Of a stretch of DNA of 64,000 nt, positions 1 through 12,345 are shown piece after piece. The translations under genes were made by a program, and so were the position numbers. Each line of letters opens with the position of its first letter. The first letter of the stretch is position 1. The stretch spans positions 547,001-611,000 of the forward strand of contig CAJNDS010001646.1 in the NCBI GenBank assembly GCA_905221605.1. Reading direction: 5' to 3'. The notes below the pieces were generated by a model. That model worked only from the letters and a program-made list of their open reading frames with translations, was not told the origin of the DNA and made no database searches. Source of the DNA: Symbiodinium natans (taxonomy: Eukaryota; Sar; Dinophyceae; Suessiales; Symbiodiniaceae).

Positions 1-89
1 GGCTCGCCTGCGGACTCAGAGCTCGTCGCTCCTTTAGAGGTTCCGAGCTTCGCCTAGTCGCCTTATACAGCCACTCGTCCCTTCAATTC

Positions 90-206
90 TGGGCTTCCGG
101 ACAAGGCGCCCTTCTGCAGCGCGGTTCCCTTCACCATCTTGTGGATCCACCGGTTCGGGATGATGCCACGGTCGCCGTCATCAAAGACGACATCGCTTTT
201 CAGAGG
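90..206 (-). CDS. Internal exon of an unrecognised protein
   Basis: Minus-strand frame reads DVVFDDGDRGIIPNRWIHKM and continues to about position 90. The residue mix is coding-like, whereas the plus-strand frames are low-complexity. It is probably part of the same minus-strand gene as the exons at 400-500 and 838-933, but no family is recognised and the splice edges are not fixed. Confidence 0.45.
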
Positions 207-349
207 CCCAACTGCGACGACCTGGAGACTCCAAACTCACAGCCCGGGAGTTCTAAAGCATGTTATTTTAACAGCTCATGAAAGACTCTGCGCGAGCGTC
301 GCTCACCCTCACATCCCTGACTTTGCTCAGAATCTTCTTCGCACCCTAA

Positions 350-396
350 ACCCGAAACCCTAAGCCCTAAACCCTAAACCCGAAACCCTAAACCCT
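350..396. repeat. Short CCCTAAA-type telomeric tract
   Basis: Six or so degenerate CCCTAAA/CCCGAAA units lie directly next to the exon at 400-500. This is one of many interstitial tracts in this window. Confidence 0.8.
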
Positions 397-399
397 TGG

Positions 400-500
400 C
401 AGGCATCCCGCGCCTTGCCAGGAAACAGCGCGGCAACGCGGTCATTCCAGTAGGCCCAGACGCGGTCGCCACGCTCCCAAGGCTCGCCCAGGCTGAAGAC
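400..500 (-). CDS. Internal exon of an unrecognised protein
   Basis: The exon starts after a TTTCAG acceptor (complement of 501-506). It reads VFSLGEPWERGDRVWAYWND, then RVAALFPGKARDA. The GDRVWAYW segment recalls small barrel domains with a GDxVxAxW strand, but this is only a resemblance. The telomeric tract at 350-396 falls in the following intron. Confidence 0.55.
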
Positions 501-837
501 CTGAAACCCGAAAGGTCCCCAGTCTTCAAACCCCCTTTACGATGCCAAATCATGCCCTCTCTTTGTCTTTCTAAGGCACCCTTAGGGCCTAGTGAAGGTG
601 CCCAGGCTGAACTTCGGAAAACAAACTCCCGAAGACCTCGGCTTCGGGGATCTCCTTGCTCTTGTCTTGATCGTGGGATTCGAAGATCACCTGGCCAACT
701 GAGCTTCACTGGCCACAGTGCAGTTCTGACGTAAGCTCACAGGCCTGCTTATCAGGGCGGCCGTGGCAGAGCAGAGCCTCAAAGGCCTAAAGCTTCGAGC
801 TCCGGTGACGCGACTTCGCCCCTCTGAAAGCCCAGCC

Positions 838-933
838 CCACCTTCCCTTCGGTGGGCGCCGGGGCGATGCTTCCCTCGTAGGCGGCATTCTTGCTCCAGT
901 GGATGATGTGCGTGCCGCCAAAGCGAGGCTCAC
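838..933 (-). CDS. Internal exon of an unrecognised protein
   Basis: A CTGCAG acceptor ends at 934, followed by the frame GEPRFGGTHIIHWSKNAAYE and then GSIAPAPTEG. The gene is likely shared with the two exons at lower coordinates, which would be its downstream exons. Confidence 0.5.
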
Positions 934-1158
934 CTGCAGGCTCCTATACTCACCCCGAAACAAAGCCTATTTAAAAACCTCGCTCAGTCCTCTCTGCAGA
1001 GTACTCGTGGTTCCTCTGCTTCAAACATCCCACAGAGGGCGCCTTTATGGAACTGGGCGACGCCTTCCACGGTCATCGACGAGTCATCGCGTCATGGCTC
1101 CAAACGGATTCAGCACCCTAAACTAAACCCAGAGGAGACAGAGTAAGCTCTTTCGGCT

Positions 1159-1401
1159 TCATGGCTTTTGCTGCGAGTTGTTTTCTTTGCGTAGTGGGGC
1201 TGCGCTTGAAAGGTATGGGGCCACAAGGTCACGAAGAGCGCCATAGTTACAGTTGTTGAACCCCTGGGCTAAAGAGTATAAAGCTTCGGTCAGGAAGCGC
1301 AGGCCGCTCCTCTGTTGGCAGTCTCCCAAGCCGGAACATACCTGAACGAAGTCTCCCAAGTTGTTCAACCTCCGCGATGTTCTCGAAACCCGCTGAAACA
1401 T
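1159..1401 (-). CDS. Possible exon, unrecognised
   Basis: The minus frame holds ALYSLAQGFNNCNYGALRDL, which looks coding, and ends at a stop. Evidence is only frame quality; there is no paralogue and no clear acceptor. Confidence 0.3.
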   Translation of the reverse strand: MFQRVSRTSRRLNNLGDFVQVCSGLGDCQQRSGLRFLTEALYSLAQGFNNCNYGALRDLVAPYLSSAAPLRKENNSQQKP

Positions 1402-2400
1402 GCATCAAGGCACTCGCGGCACGGCTCTGGCGCAGGGATGGCGCGGAGGCCCAGGGCGGGATCACCTCGAACATGGCGGTCTGACTTCGGAGTTCACGGC
1501 AGAGGCTTGACTCAAGCCCAGGTGCATGGAAACCCTCTGAAGTCCGCGAATGCTTTTGGATCTCGGAGAAGCCACCAAAAAAAAAACGGGGGGGGGGGGG
1601 AGTGGGGAGGCCTGCGCCCGCGGGTCCTCCTGGCGGCAGGCCATGTAGGGCACCTCCGCGGCTGTTGGAAGCTGCCGCACTTGTCTAGTGCGTTGTCGTG
1701 CTTGAGGTTGATAGGATTTAGGGCTTAGGGCTCGACCGACGTGGAGCTACAGCTTTGCAACGCTGTCCAAGCCATAAATCAAAGGTGTTACCAGATTCCG
1801 GTATGGTGCGGCAGCTGCACTGGCAAGACCTTACCTGAATCTGTTGAGGCCCTGCTGAGAAGCGCAAGTGAAACCATGTGACACTTTGTTGGGCTGTTCA
1901 AGGCAGCCAGGGAGATGTGTGGAGGTTTTGCAGGGTTTGGCTGGGAGGGCTTCAGGAATGAGAAGCTCAAGTTGTGTCTGTTTGAGGAGTTCTGGGTCCC
2001 TTTTTAAGCGCTCCGCACCAAGTGCCAAGCAGATGAGGCCAACGCTCTGGAACCCTCCAAATCCACGTCCTGCAGAGCCCGACTTGCCCCGAAGAAGTCT
2101 TGTGGGTCGCGCACCGGCGGGGGGAATTTCGATGCGAACTCCCGCGGCCGATGGCCTGAGCTTCAGAAATCGGGGGCTTTATAGGGGCTTAAGGGCTCCA
2201 AGCTTGATGAGGTCTTGGGGGCTTTTCAGGAAATTTAGGGTTGTTAGGCCCCTTGGGGTCGCTTTTCGCCCTTCGCTTCGGATGTAGGCCGAGTCTTGCC
2301 CGACGCCCTCAACCCCAAAACTGTCCAAAAGTCTACAGTCCCTTAATCCGTATGCTCACTGCGTCAAGGTTCATCGGGTTACATATTTACTGGGTTACGG

Positions 2401-2437
<37 letters not shown>

Positions 2438-3058
2438 ATATATATATATTTTTTATGATCTTTCTTAACATTCACCTGCCGTTCTAGGGATACACACACA
2501 TATGTATACACACACATATATATATATACACACACACACATGTGCTTATACTTACACACACACACACCCTTTTTTAGGACTTAGGCAACTTTTCCCGCCC
2601 TCCATATAACAGCACCACCCTTATGGGAGTGTCCGGCCTGGAGCCGAGCTCCGGCTGCGGCCCGCCTCGCCGCCTGAGCGTGGAACCCCCCCCCGCCGAA
2701 AAGCCGTGATGTGCGTGGAAACGTAGGGTTCTTAGGGTGTTTTAGGGGGTTTATAGGGCGTAGGGTCTATGGGGCGTTTAGGGTTTACAGGGTTTAGGGT
2801 CTACAGGTTTTTTTGGGCTTATAGGGTCTTTTGGGTGTTTAGGGTTTATAGGGTCTTTAGGGTTTAGGGTCTTCGGTTTTTAGGCTTTGGAGGGTTTCGG
2901 GCTTGAGCTGCTCCGAGCTTTGGAGCTTTGGGAGGGGGGGGGGAGGGGGGTCGGTTCAGGACACAATGCTTCGTCTCACCTTTCGGTTTCCAGGAGTAAC
3001 ATTCAAGAGCAGCCTGCCGGGCCAGACCCTTCTTGATTCGTCTCTCTTTCTATTTGCA
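1402..3058. other. No gene recognised; simple and telomere-like repeats
   Basis: It contains an A9/G11 run near 1577-1600, an AT/TA microsatellite (2401-2450), a CA/TA microsatellite (2491-2568), and a long degenerate TTTAGGG-like stretch (2720-2900) with many TTTATAGGG and TTTTGGG variants. I see no exon I can support. Confidence 0.6.
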
Positions 3059-3128
3059 TGTCGATTTGCCTCCTTTGGCCCAGTAGGCATCGAAGACCAC
3101 AAAGTGGTTGGCCTCGTGGAGGCAGGCT
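3059..3128 (-). CDS. Internal exon of an unrecognised protein
   Basis: The acceptor ACACCAG precedes 3128. The frame reads CLHEANHFVVFDAYWAKGGK. It is short but clean, with third-position G/C. Confidence 0.5.
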
Positions 3129-3909
3129 GGTGTGCGGAAGACACCACTCCACTCCCACAAGTCAGAGCTGAAGGTTATGCCCTTCCGGATGGCATGCGTT
3201 TAGAAGGAGCCTCAAGATTTCTCCCGCTGAATCAACCATGCCACAACACCCCTGCACCACAAGTCTCTGCTGCCTGCGGCTGGTACTGCGCCAGGCCAAA
3301 ATGTTTCCGCAAGAAGCCGATCAGCTTCGGTGAGGGCCGGTCATAGCCAAGCCTCGCGGCTTTTCGATGGGCGATTCGAGCCGACTACTTCGCACTCACA
3401 AAAGGCTCAGGCTCACCAAGCAAAAGGATGCTCGCAACATCCCTTCCGCAAGGCCTCTCGGGCGAAATATGCTCACCTTGACTCCAGAAACACTGGCATT
3501 TCGAGGAGTCAGGGAGCAGTCACAAGAGCTGTTTTGAGGGGTTAGGACTCTGGCTCTGGCGTGTTCCTATCGCCCCAACTTGACCGTTTGGGGAAGCTCC
3601 AAGAAGCAGCTCGGCAGCGCTCGGAACCAGCCAGTAATGTTCGCAGCCGGGTCTGCAACTCATCTGACCGTGACTCCGAAGCCATCCGATGCAGCTCTTC
3701 AGCCCAGGCACATCGGAGCATGGCATCGAAGAGACGACGCCCCAGGCCTGCGAACGAAGGCTTTGGGGGGGGGGAGCGTAGAGATCCTGAAGCTCGAGAG
3801 CCCCAAAGCGCCATCCCCCAAACTCTCCTCAACCCCAAAGGCCCCAGCTAAATCCTCGAAGCATGGCTCCACCCCAACAAAAATCATTCCCCCCAAAGAA
3901 TGACCCAAC

Positions 3910-3976
3910 CTCCGCGCTGGTGGCCCTCGACCACATAGAAGTCCAGGACGCAGGTCGGCGAGATGTCGACCAAGCC
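3910..3976 (-). CDS. 67-bp internal exon, unrecognised
   Basis: An acceptor GTGCAG before 3976 and a GT donor after 3910 define a 67-bp exon reading GLVDISPTCVLDFYVVEGHQ. The hydrophobic and acidic pattern is typical of a folded domain. Family unknown. Confidence 0.5.
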
Positions 3977-4870
3977 CTGCACGTTCCCCATGTGAGGGAA
4001 GGGTTTGAGGGCCCCTGAGGGCATTGAGAGTAGTTTGAGCGGGGCGTGAGGGTGTGGAAAGGAGTTGAGGGCCTCTTTCGAATCGTCCTTCACATCCTTT
4101 TTCCACAGGCCTGAACCGCGAGGCTCAGGACAACACCATACCCAAACCCCCTAAAAGAGGCTTTGACACAGGCCGAGGCACCCAAGCCCAAAGCAACCGA
4201 AGCAGCCTTAGACACACCGGAAAGTCCCAGTCGAGGGTTCCTAAAGCCCAAAGCCTAAAGCCGAAAGCTCAAAGCCCAAACCCTAAACCCTAAACCCGAA
4301 ACCCCCACTCCTTTCCCGGGCGCCTCCTTCTCGCCTCGCGAGACGAAGAGGCGCTTTGTCCCGACCTCGGAAGCTTCAGGGCTCAGGGTTTCAGGGCTTC
4401 GGGTTTAGGGGTTCACTTGCGTGGCTTGGAAAGAAGGGCCCTCCTGGGCGCTACTGAGGTTTCAAGGTCCGCCCGTCTGACCTTCCTGAAGACCCAGAGG
4501 GGCATGGGGTTGAAGCCCTACACCCTAAACCCAACCCTAAACACTAAAACCCTAAACCGTAAGCCACAAACCCTAAACCCTAAACATCTTGCCGTGACCC
4601 CCACCCGTTCATGGTTTTCCCTACCCCCCTCAACACTGCCCCCGCCCCCCCCCCCCCCCCCCAATTAAATGACTTGAACCCCCCCCTCAGAGAGTGGTGC
4701 TTCCTTCTTTGGGCCCCCCCGGCCTTCAGAAGGCCCAGGGCGTGGCGGCCGGCATAGAGCACGTAGGCGCGGTTCCTCGCTCAGAGAGACCCCCGCTGAA
4801 AAATTGGTTGCCCTCATAGACCCCCGCCTCAGCAAAACCCTAAAGAGACCCTAGAAAGATTTTCTCAGGG

Positions 4871-5014
4871 TTTTAGGGTTTAGGGTTTAGGGTTAGGGTT
4901 TAGGGTTTAGGGTTTAGGGTTTAGGGTTTAGGGTTTAGGGTTTAGGGTTTAGGGTTTAGGGTTTAGGGTTTAGGGTTTAGGGTTTAGGGTTTAGGGTTTA
5001 GGGTTTAGGGTTTA
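4871..5014 (+). repeat. Interstitial telomeric array (TTTAGGG), about 20 units
   Basis: It is nearly perfect TTTAGGG apart from one TTAGGG unit, in G-rich orientation on the plus strand. This is the cleanest array in the left half. The flanks are ordinary sequence with no mirror-image array, so it is an internal insertion or an old chromosome end. Confidence 0.95.
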
Positions 5015-5439
5015 TTTCGGGTTTTGGGCTTTGGGTTTATAAGGGTCAAAGCCCATGGGACAAACAGCCCGGTGTCGACAGCAGCGGCCGGCCAGTCGTC
5101 ACCGGCTTGGAGAGGCCTTGGGCGCGCCTTCGAAATCGTTGAGAGAGCCCTTCTTTTCAAGCAATATACTGGGAACGTGGACTTCTCTATGCGATAAGGG
5201 GCAACTTGATAGAAGCAATGCACTACGTGCCCCCGCCGAAGCCCATCCAGAAACAGAACACAACAACCGCCCCTCCAGAGCGAAAGGGAAAAAAAAAAAA
5301 CAATTCTCACACAAATCAAACAAGTACTCTGAATACATATATATATATATATATATATAGATATAGATGTCTTTATTGACATTGACTGAAAAACAGTACC
5401 CTAAGTATATTTATATGGTACAACGCTAAATCTTGCTCC

Positions 5440-5551
5440 CCCCCCCCTTCTTGGGCGCCTGGAGCCCTCGCCCAGCACCTCCAGCAGCTGTTGGAAGGCC
5501 GCGCCTTTCGAGCTGCTGAGCGCCTCGGAGCTGTCGGAGCTATCCGGATCT
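5440..5551 (-). CDS. Acidic/Ser-rich exon of an unrecognised protein
   Basis: A polypyrimidine acceptor (TTTTTCTGTAG) precedes the frame DPDSSDSSEALSSSKGAAFQ, then QLLEVLGEGSRRP. The Ser/Asp run followed by a short amphipathic helix is coding-like. The 3' edge runs into a C-rich homopolymer. Confidence 0.45.
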
Positions 5552-5739
5552 CTACAGAAAAACAAGCCGTTTTCGGGTGTAAACGAGTTTTGGGGGGGCG
5601 GGGGGGTCAGATGAATCTGGGCCCCTCGCAGAGTCGTCCAAGCGCGCCACCTGCCACGGATGTTGGGCGTTGGATCGCATGTCTCTATTGATGTATTTAC
5701 ACATATATAGGGGCTTCTCTATGAAGGCTGGTTTGCTGT

Positions 5740-5872
5740 GGGACTTCAAAGGTGTTTTTGGACGTGTCCCATGGCCCTGAGAGCGCTCCCGATTCGCCTG
5801 GGGCGTCTCAGCTTCTCCATGCTCCACTGCGAAGGGCCCCAGGACCCGGCCGACATCGAAGTCAAAGTCCAT
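5740..5872 (-). CDS. Possible exon, unrecognised
   Basis: The minus frame reads MDFDFDVGRVLGPFAVEHGE, then AETPQANRERSQGH. Splice edges are not resolved. It may be upstream of the exon at 5440-5551. Confidence 0.35.
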
Positions 5873-6099
5873 CGGGATCCATGGGGGGTGCGCCCTAAAG
5901 CTCGGAACAGCCCAGTGATATGCGTTCCCCCCCCCCCCAAAAAAAGCACTATGGAAAAAGGGACTCTGGGAAAACCTGAAAAATCCGAAGCAAGCACTGC
6001 GACAGCAGATGCTGATGCGGATCTCGCTATGGTCGCTGCAAGTTCGGCAGCCGGATGTGCATGGTGCTTTGTCCCATGTTGCATGTCATCAGGGGAAGA

Positions 6100-7040
6100 G
6101 TCTCAGGGGGTCTCACGGGTCTGGGGGTCTTACGGGGTTTCGGGTCAGGGGATCCATGCATGACCACTCCCCTGACAGCTGGTGTCAAACAGAGCCAAAG
6201 CAGCAGAGCCCGGCGCTTTCTCGGCTAAAAGGCGTCGGCTTCGGCTTCAGGTTTGCGGAACATGGTTGTGCTCTGGACACACTAAGCCTCTGCACCTCCG
6301 AGCCCAAAGCTCTTACATCCAGCGAGATTCATCCAGAATCCAACCCGCAACCGGGAGTACACACACACACACCCAAAAATAGAAGAAAATTGCAAAGCAA
6401 CGCCTTCCCCCTTTCCCCGCTTCACCTCCCCCCCCACCCCCCACCCCCCACCCCCTTTCCCCCCGTTGCCGGCTCCTGGCTCGTGGAGTCCCAGGCGTCT
6501 CTGCCGCTCCCCTGGTCGGCCTCGGATCCCAAGCGCTTCATAAAGTTATATGATGCGTGATATATATATATACACACATATATATATATATATATAACAG
6601 ATTATACATTACTTTATCCCATTACGTATTCTAGACTGTATTGTGTATCTCATATATCATATACTGATGTTCTATGTTCAGATCTTATTCGTATTAATCC
6701 TGAAAATAACTGCTGTATATGAGTGCTAACAATAGTTAGTGTTCGGTATCCCTTTGCTAACAACCCTTTGGGCTCCGAAAACAGAAGCGCCACATCTTTG
6801 CAGCATCAGCCTCCCAAAAATTTCATAGCAACAGCCTGCCCGGTCTATGACGAGCCCCTCAAGCCTCGCCTCTTCTCCACGACAGTGGAACCTCCTCCTT
6901 TCAGGGGTTTTCGGCCCCAGGAAGGTCTCCAAACCCAGCACATTTACTGAAGAAGCCTCGGACCCCCAGAACCCCAAACCCCCTGCTCCAACCCAACAGA
7001 GCGGCCCAAGCTTGGCCCCTAAACCGCTCTGGAGCCGCGG
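6100..7040. other. No gene recognised; AT-rich block and microsatellites
   Basis: It holds CA at 6357-6372, a C-rich run at 6425-6465, and alternating TA/CA at 6560-6597, followed by about 130 bp of markedly AT-rich sequence to 6720. Nothing coding is supported. Confidence 0.5.
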
Positions 7041-7044
7041 GCCC

Positions 7045-7117
7045 GTGCCCGTGCCAGCTCGCGCGACATGCCCTCGACCACCTGCAGCAGCTTCGCCTCT
7101 TTGCCGGGAGAAGCATC
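7045..7117 (-). CDS. Helical exon, unrecognised
   Basis: The frame reads DASPGKEAKLLQVVEGMSRE and then LARAR, a heptad-like helix. It could belong to the coiled-coil protein suggested by exons at 8.2-9.2 kb. Confidence 0.4.
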
Positions 7118-8242
7118 GTGGAATCAGAGGGGGTTCAGGAACTTCAGGGATTTTAAGGTTCCAGGGTTCCAGGCGCTGACAGAGAAGGGCGTGCTGACTC
7201 TAGAATGCGCGGCAGTCGTTACTTTACAAAAGGCTCTGCTGCCAAAGCAGCTGATTTCGAAGTCCCGTTACAAGAGGTTGGGACATAAGACGGAAACAAC
7301 TAGCAGCAACTAGCAAGAAGCACCTGCAAAAATGGCGAGCAAGGTATGACAAAAGTACTGAATGGGTCTGAATGGTTCGCTATGTCGTCCCACTAGGTAT
7401 GCATCCACATTCAGTCCCCTGTCATCAGTCTGGGTTTTTGGCCTTCGGTATCCCTTGGTGCTGAACCGCGGAATGGCTAAGTACGAGTAGGGAAGATTTC
7501 GAAGTCAGGGCTGGAGAATCTCTCGACTCCGCTAGCCACCAGTCCGGGCATCGGCTGCCTGCGCATCGGCCACTGCCCCGAGCTCGACCTGGCTCCGGGT
7601 CTTCGGGATCTTACAGCCTTCAAGACCTTGACTTGCAAGGGGGGGTTGAGAATGTGGTGGCTGAGGGCTGGGGTGACTATCCTCAATTCTTAGCTAAGGC
7701 GGGCGCGACATTCCGAAGAGTTGCCTGCTGGTTCTTGTCGCTTTGGCTCGGAGCGCGAGTCTTCAGCCAAGACAAGAAGTTATGGGAAGTTATGGTGGGG
7801 GGAGGGGGCGGGAAGGTGTGGTCCCTCTAGTGGCGAAGCGAATGCGTCTCGGCGTAGCGGAGCGGATTCCTGTTCTCGGACGTGTTGCAGCACTGCACTC
7901 ACGATGCTGTAGCCACATACGCTGCTCCCTTGTCTGTCGGGTAATCTGCTATACGACTCCACCAAGCACTTCTATGACATGTTCATGCAACAAACAGTCG
8001 CCAACGCACAGAACCTCATTCTTTCTATGCACCGACGTTTATCTGAAACCAGACTCCCCACAAGCCGCCGACCTCCAATCTGGCCGCCGAAGCTTCGGCA
8101 GCGTGGGCCGTGGCCTGGAAAGCCACACCCCACCCGACCCCACCCCCTGGCAACCCCCACAAGCGGCCCCACACCCCACATCAAGGTTAGGGTGTGGGGT
8201 ATTAAAACCCCCCACACCCCGAAGGAGCCCCCCCCCTCTCTA

Positions 8243-9203
8243 GCACAGGCCATATAGGCCTCCTGCGACGCAGCGACCTCTGAGCGAAGGCTCTCGAGCT
8301 CACCTTGAGCGAATCCCAGCTGGAGGCTTCCATCCCTCATCAAGCCCTGAAATACTTCCTTAACTGCTACAAGAGGAGGTCTGATGGTCCAAGCGAAATG
8401 CTCAAGCTGATGCTTGGCTTCCAGGCTTGGGCATCTCTGCATCGCAATCCGACGAACGGCTTCGTGACTAAAGGTTTCTTGGCTTCACTATGCAGCTGAG
8501 AGACCCTCCAGGAAGTTCGGCAGAAGCTGCCCAAGCCGTGCATCCACCTGTGGAGAGGGCAGGGGAGGGGAGAGAGAGAGGGAGAGAGAAAGAGACAGGG
8601 AGAGAGAGAGAGAAAGAGCCAAGAACCCCGCCTGCATGTCCACCCATGCCCTCAGCTGCACCCCGTAGGTCGCCACAGCAGCGTCATATTTGCCCGTAGC
8701 ACCTGGCAAATAAAGCATGCAGCTCCTAATTCCTCTAACCTAGACTGTAGACTTTCCCACTCCAAGGATCGTGCCTTGAGCTCGCTGGCGCGTCACCTGA
8801 ACAGAAGGAGAGTCGGATCGAGGATGGAGCTGTGAAGGGTCGCGAAGGGCCAAGTCGTTGGGGTCAAGGTTTTTTTTAAGGCTTGGAGCACGATGCTTCA
8901 CTCCGATCAGCCGGTTTGGAGCTGCACACCACTGAGTGCCTGGCCGTCTGTTGCAAGGCCTCCTCCAAGGCTTCCACCTGCCGGGCAAATGTGGGCAAGA
9001 TGCAGGAGCCAAGCTTTGGTGTCAAGGACTTTTGCGGGTGGGTGCGGCACTGCTGGGTTTAGAGATGATGCCAAGGCCCCGAGGGCTAATTCCAAGCAAA
9101 CAAACCGCCAAACATTCCTCAGCTGCCTCCTCGATCACGGCCTCTGCACCCACCGCATCACCTGGAGCCTCCGGAGCACTCGGACAGAGCGGGTCGTACA
9201 CGG
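8243..9203 (-). CDS. Several exons of a probable coiled-coil protein
   Basis: Four minus-strand islands look coding, in N-to-C order. 9203-9115 reads VYDPLCPSAPEAPGDAVGAE, then AVIEEAAEE. 9003-8910 reads ILPTFARQVEALEEALQQTA. 8705-8630 reads ATGKYDAAVATYGVQLRAWV, after an AG acceptor. 8331-8243 reads GELESLRSEVAASQEAYMAC. The Glu/Ala/Leu periodicity suggests a coiled coil. A GA microsatellite (8555-8620) and a C-rich patch lie in the introns. Joining them into one gene is inference from order and composition; the function is unknown. Confidence 0.4.
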
Positions 9204-9209
9204 TTACAG

Positions 9210-10950
9210 GGGCGCGTTCGGACAATATATACTTAAAGTTCGCACGGGCACTTTACCGCTTCAATCAGGATGAGTGACGGCAAGGAGGATGAGTCTGATG
9301 GGTTCTGCCAGGCCTACAGCATGAAGGGGCCAAACCTCTGGCCAGGCCCCTTTTTCAAGCTTGAAAGTGTGCTCTGCATTTCTCCACAAACCGCGCACCA
9401 ACCCTGACCCTTCCACTGAACACCTTTGCCCCATCTTCCCGCCGCCGCCTCCCGCAAGCGTCGATGCGAGTTGCGCGGCAGTGCCTCGAGAGGCTCCCCG
9501 AACCCTTGACAATCCTTGACAACATCTGTGGGAGGTTCGCTAAAACGATGTGACACGCGAACACCTTGCGGCCTGCACCACGTTGAAGTGCTCAGTCACT
9601 ACTGGTAGGATTGTTGACTTTCATGAGAGGGATGCAAGAGGTCTTCGCGTCGTATTGAAGCCAGATTAGGCCCTTTGGGCCAGCAGTTCCAAACGACCTT
9701 CGAGGCGATCCCCCTCGAAAAGTCGCATTAAGAAAGAAGAAGACACCATCAAGGCAGCGACAAGACTAAGACTCACGGCACAGGAACAACGACCATCATG
9801 AACATCATCACTTTCCTACAGCCATGAGATTGTCGAGACACGCAAAGGCAAGACAATGCCACAATCGTTGAAGATCCTCCGGAATGTGTTCAGATGCGAC
9901 GTTTTGGCCCCAAATCCGCACAAAACTACCATTGCATGATCTTAAACCCCGATACCAACCAAGCCTTCAACCTAAACCTGCCTGCTCTTGGAGCAGTCGG
10001 GCTTGCTGCGCTCACGGCGTGTGCAACAATCCTACACATGATTGGCCAGAACCATCACTACGCGCGAACCCTTATACAACAAAGAGATCGTCCTGTGTCA
10101 GCCTAGCTGCTGCCGTCATCTGGCGGCAAAGGTGCCGCGATGGTGCAAGAAAGCGCGAAGGGCTTTGGCTTCGGCTTCGAGGACTTGAGGGGTGCTTCAG
10201 GTGTGTAAGGCTGCTTAGGTTTTGGAGATGTCAGGCTTGGGTTTCTTGGGACATCTAAGGTTTCATGGTTTCAGGCCACTTAAAATTTGAGTGAAGTTCG
10301 ACTTTACCCTATGTCCCATACACATGGCTAATCCGCATCTCAAACTTGATCGCGAGCGGTGTCTGCTTCTATCAAGTCGGGCACATGATATGGGAATCCA
10401 GGCCGGTCGACGGGGGAAGCAAATGCTGGGCCCGGAGTGGCTCCCCTTGGGTCCCCAAAGCGTTTTGGGGTTTTTGGCGACCTGCTGGCCTCCAATGCCT
10501 TCTTGGGAGGGGGGGCGGGCGACTTTGCACCCTTTTTTGTGTGAGACTTTGCCGGAACTCAGAGGGGGGGCCCGAATCTCCCTAACACTCCACACTCTAA
10601 GCCGGGAGAAGCCGGGCACGCTCGTCCTCCCCACTCTTCTCAGATGATTCTGCCTTCTTTGGCAGCTCCTCCAGAAGGGCATCTCTTCGGACAATCTTTC
10701 GCTTTGAAGAGAGGGGGGGCGTTTCAGAGTGCTGGTTGACAGAAGTAAGAGGGGCGATAGAGACTAAAACAGGGTCGGAGAGCCTTACTGACTGGGGAGG
10801 TTTTGGGGATCCTTTGGCGGGCTTTCGGGTTTGGGACTGACGTCCCGGCCCTACCTAGCACAATCCTCCTCTGATTCCAGGATCCATGCGAGCTGTAGGG
10901 CTTGCTTCCTGTTTGTTGCTTTGGCTCTGGGTTTGGGGTTTTCCAATGTA
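9210..10950. other. No gene recognised
   Basis: Frames at 9314-9564 and 10263-10694 (minus) are open but carry no paralogue support or clean splice pair. I cannot separate them from chance. Confidence 0.4.
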
Positions 10951-10954
10951 AGCT

Positions 10955-11075
10955 TCAGATCAGCAGGTCGCCCCTGAAACCGAAGGGCCCAAGGAACACT
11001 CCCCTGTCCTTGGCGTCGAGCCACTGGCGGAAGTTGGTCTCCGTGAAGATCTCCTCTTCCTTCCACGCGGGAGCC
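10955..11075 (-). CDS. Probable terminal exon, unrecognised
   Basis: The minus frame reads APAWKEEEIFTETNFRQWLD, then AKDRGVFLGPFGFRGDLLI, and meets TGA at 10955-10957. Codons are strongly G/C-ending. The EIFTxxNFxxWL pattern is similar to the exon near 29.05-29.13 kb (SYLTREHFLAWL), suggesting a shared domain. Family unknown. Confidence 0.55.
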
Positions 11076-11640
11076 GCACGGCAAAGGCACAACTTCTCGA
11101 GTTGCGCCCGTCGCAACCATGGTTCTAAAGCTCATTACGATATCGCGATGGTGTGTAACCAAAGGAAGGTGATTCTGGATTTCAGTGTCATCTCGCGATC
11201 TCCATGCTGATCACACAAACAATGGTCCTTCTGGAGCCAGATCAGGTCCACCGGATCCAGATGCAAAAGCACCTGCACAGACACAGCGATGCTTTGCCAC
11301 ACACGCCTTCCTACCTTTGCTGGTGGAGGGCAAAAACCTTTGGACCGACCTGAGCCCCCCAAGCAGGCCCAAGACCTGAGGTTTGCCCGGGAGTTGGGAG
11401 GGGAATGCTGTAAGCATCGGCTTTCAACACATGGTCTCAACGCCCTGCACCGAGGGTTTGAAAGGGCTTCGGCCCCGACGCAGCCGTGAGCTCAGAGAGT
11501 CTGTCCTTTCAGGCCTTCAGCAATCCTTAAGACCCAGAGGAGGACACGCAGAATCACCGCGACCTAGTTTAGGGACGCGTCAAGGCACACAAAGTTCTCT
11601 CCGAGTCTATCAAGATCTTGCTCCATCAAAAAGGAACTGC

Positions 11641-11733
11641 ATAACCCTAACCCCTAACCCCTAAACCCTAAACCCTAAACCCTAAACCTTAACCCTAAAC
11701 TTAGCCCTAAACCCTAAACCCTCAACCCTAAAC
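11641..11733 (-). repeat. Degenerate CCCTAAA tract
   Basis: About 12 units with CCCTAAC and CCTTAAC variants run directly up to the coding-like island at 11735-11785 (minus: SVLTGKSGAEKDDLDNEAAS). Confidence 0.85.
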
Positions 11734-12191
11734 AAACTTGAGGCCGCCTCGTTGTCCAGGTCATCCTTCTCAGCGCCGCTCTTCCCGGTGAGCACTGAGG
11801 GCAGGGCGAAACTTTAGGCAGAGATGGATTTCCCAACTCCCCAACTTTGGGACATACAGACCACTTTGGGGTCACTTTGATACCCTGACCGATTGAGGCC
11901 CCCTGAAATACCCCCCCCCCCCCCCAGGTCGAGGGCTCTTGATTTCTTCTAAATTGTGGCCATTTTGGGGGGTGCTTATTATAAGGCTGACCATATTGCA
12001 AACATGCAGGAAAACTCCTGGCCTTTGGCTCTTGTCTTCTGGTACTCATCCTGGCCCATTGCGAGACTCTCAGGGACCTATCTCGCTTGGCTGGAAATCA
12101 GCACCTGAGATGCATGGATGGTTTGGGCTCCCCTCGTTCCAGCGGCTCTAGGGCTCAAGGGCATCATGCTCATTTCAAGGAGGCTGAAACC

Positions 12192-12345
12192 CTACATGAT
12201 CCCTCCCTCATACGAGCACCCTGTCCCCTTTAAAATGTTGATTCCAGCGCAGACTTCAGCCGCAAACTGCAAAATCTCGCGCTCCTCGGTCCACCGGACA
12301 TCCTCCTGTTTGAACTTGACCTGAAGCTGGCTGCCTGCGCAAAGC
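12192..12345 (-). CDS. Exon of an unrecognised protein (downstream of family Y copy 1)
   Basis: The frame reads QLQVKFKQEDVRWTEEREIL, then QFAAEVCAGINILKG. It is coding-like with a charged helix. It may be a downstream exon of Y copy 1, but no counterpart was found at the second Y locus. Confidence 0.45.

Noticed and set aside
2720-2900. Calling this an intact telomere array
   Set aside because: Units vary too much (TTTATAGGG, TTTTGGG, TCTTTAGGG) and no end structure is present; listed only as degenerate repeat.
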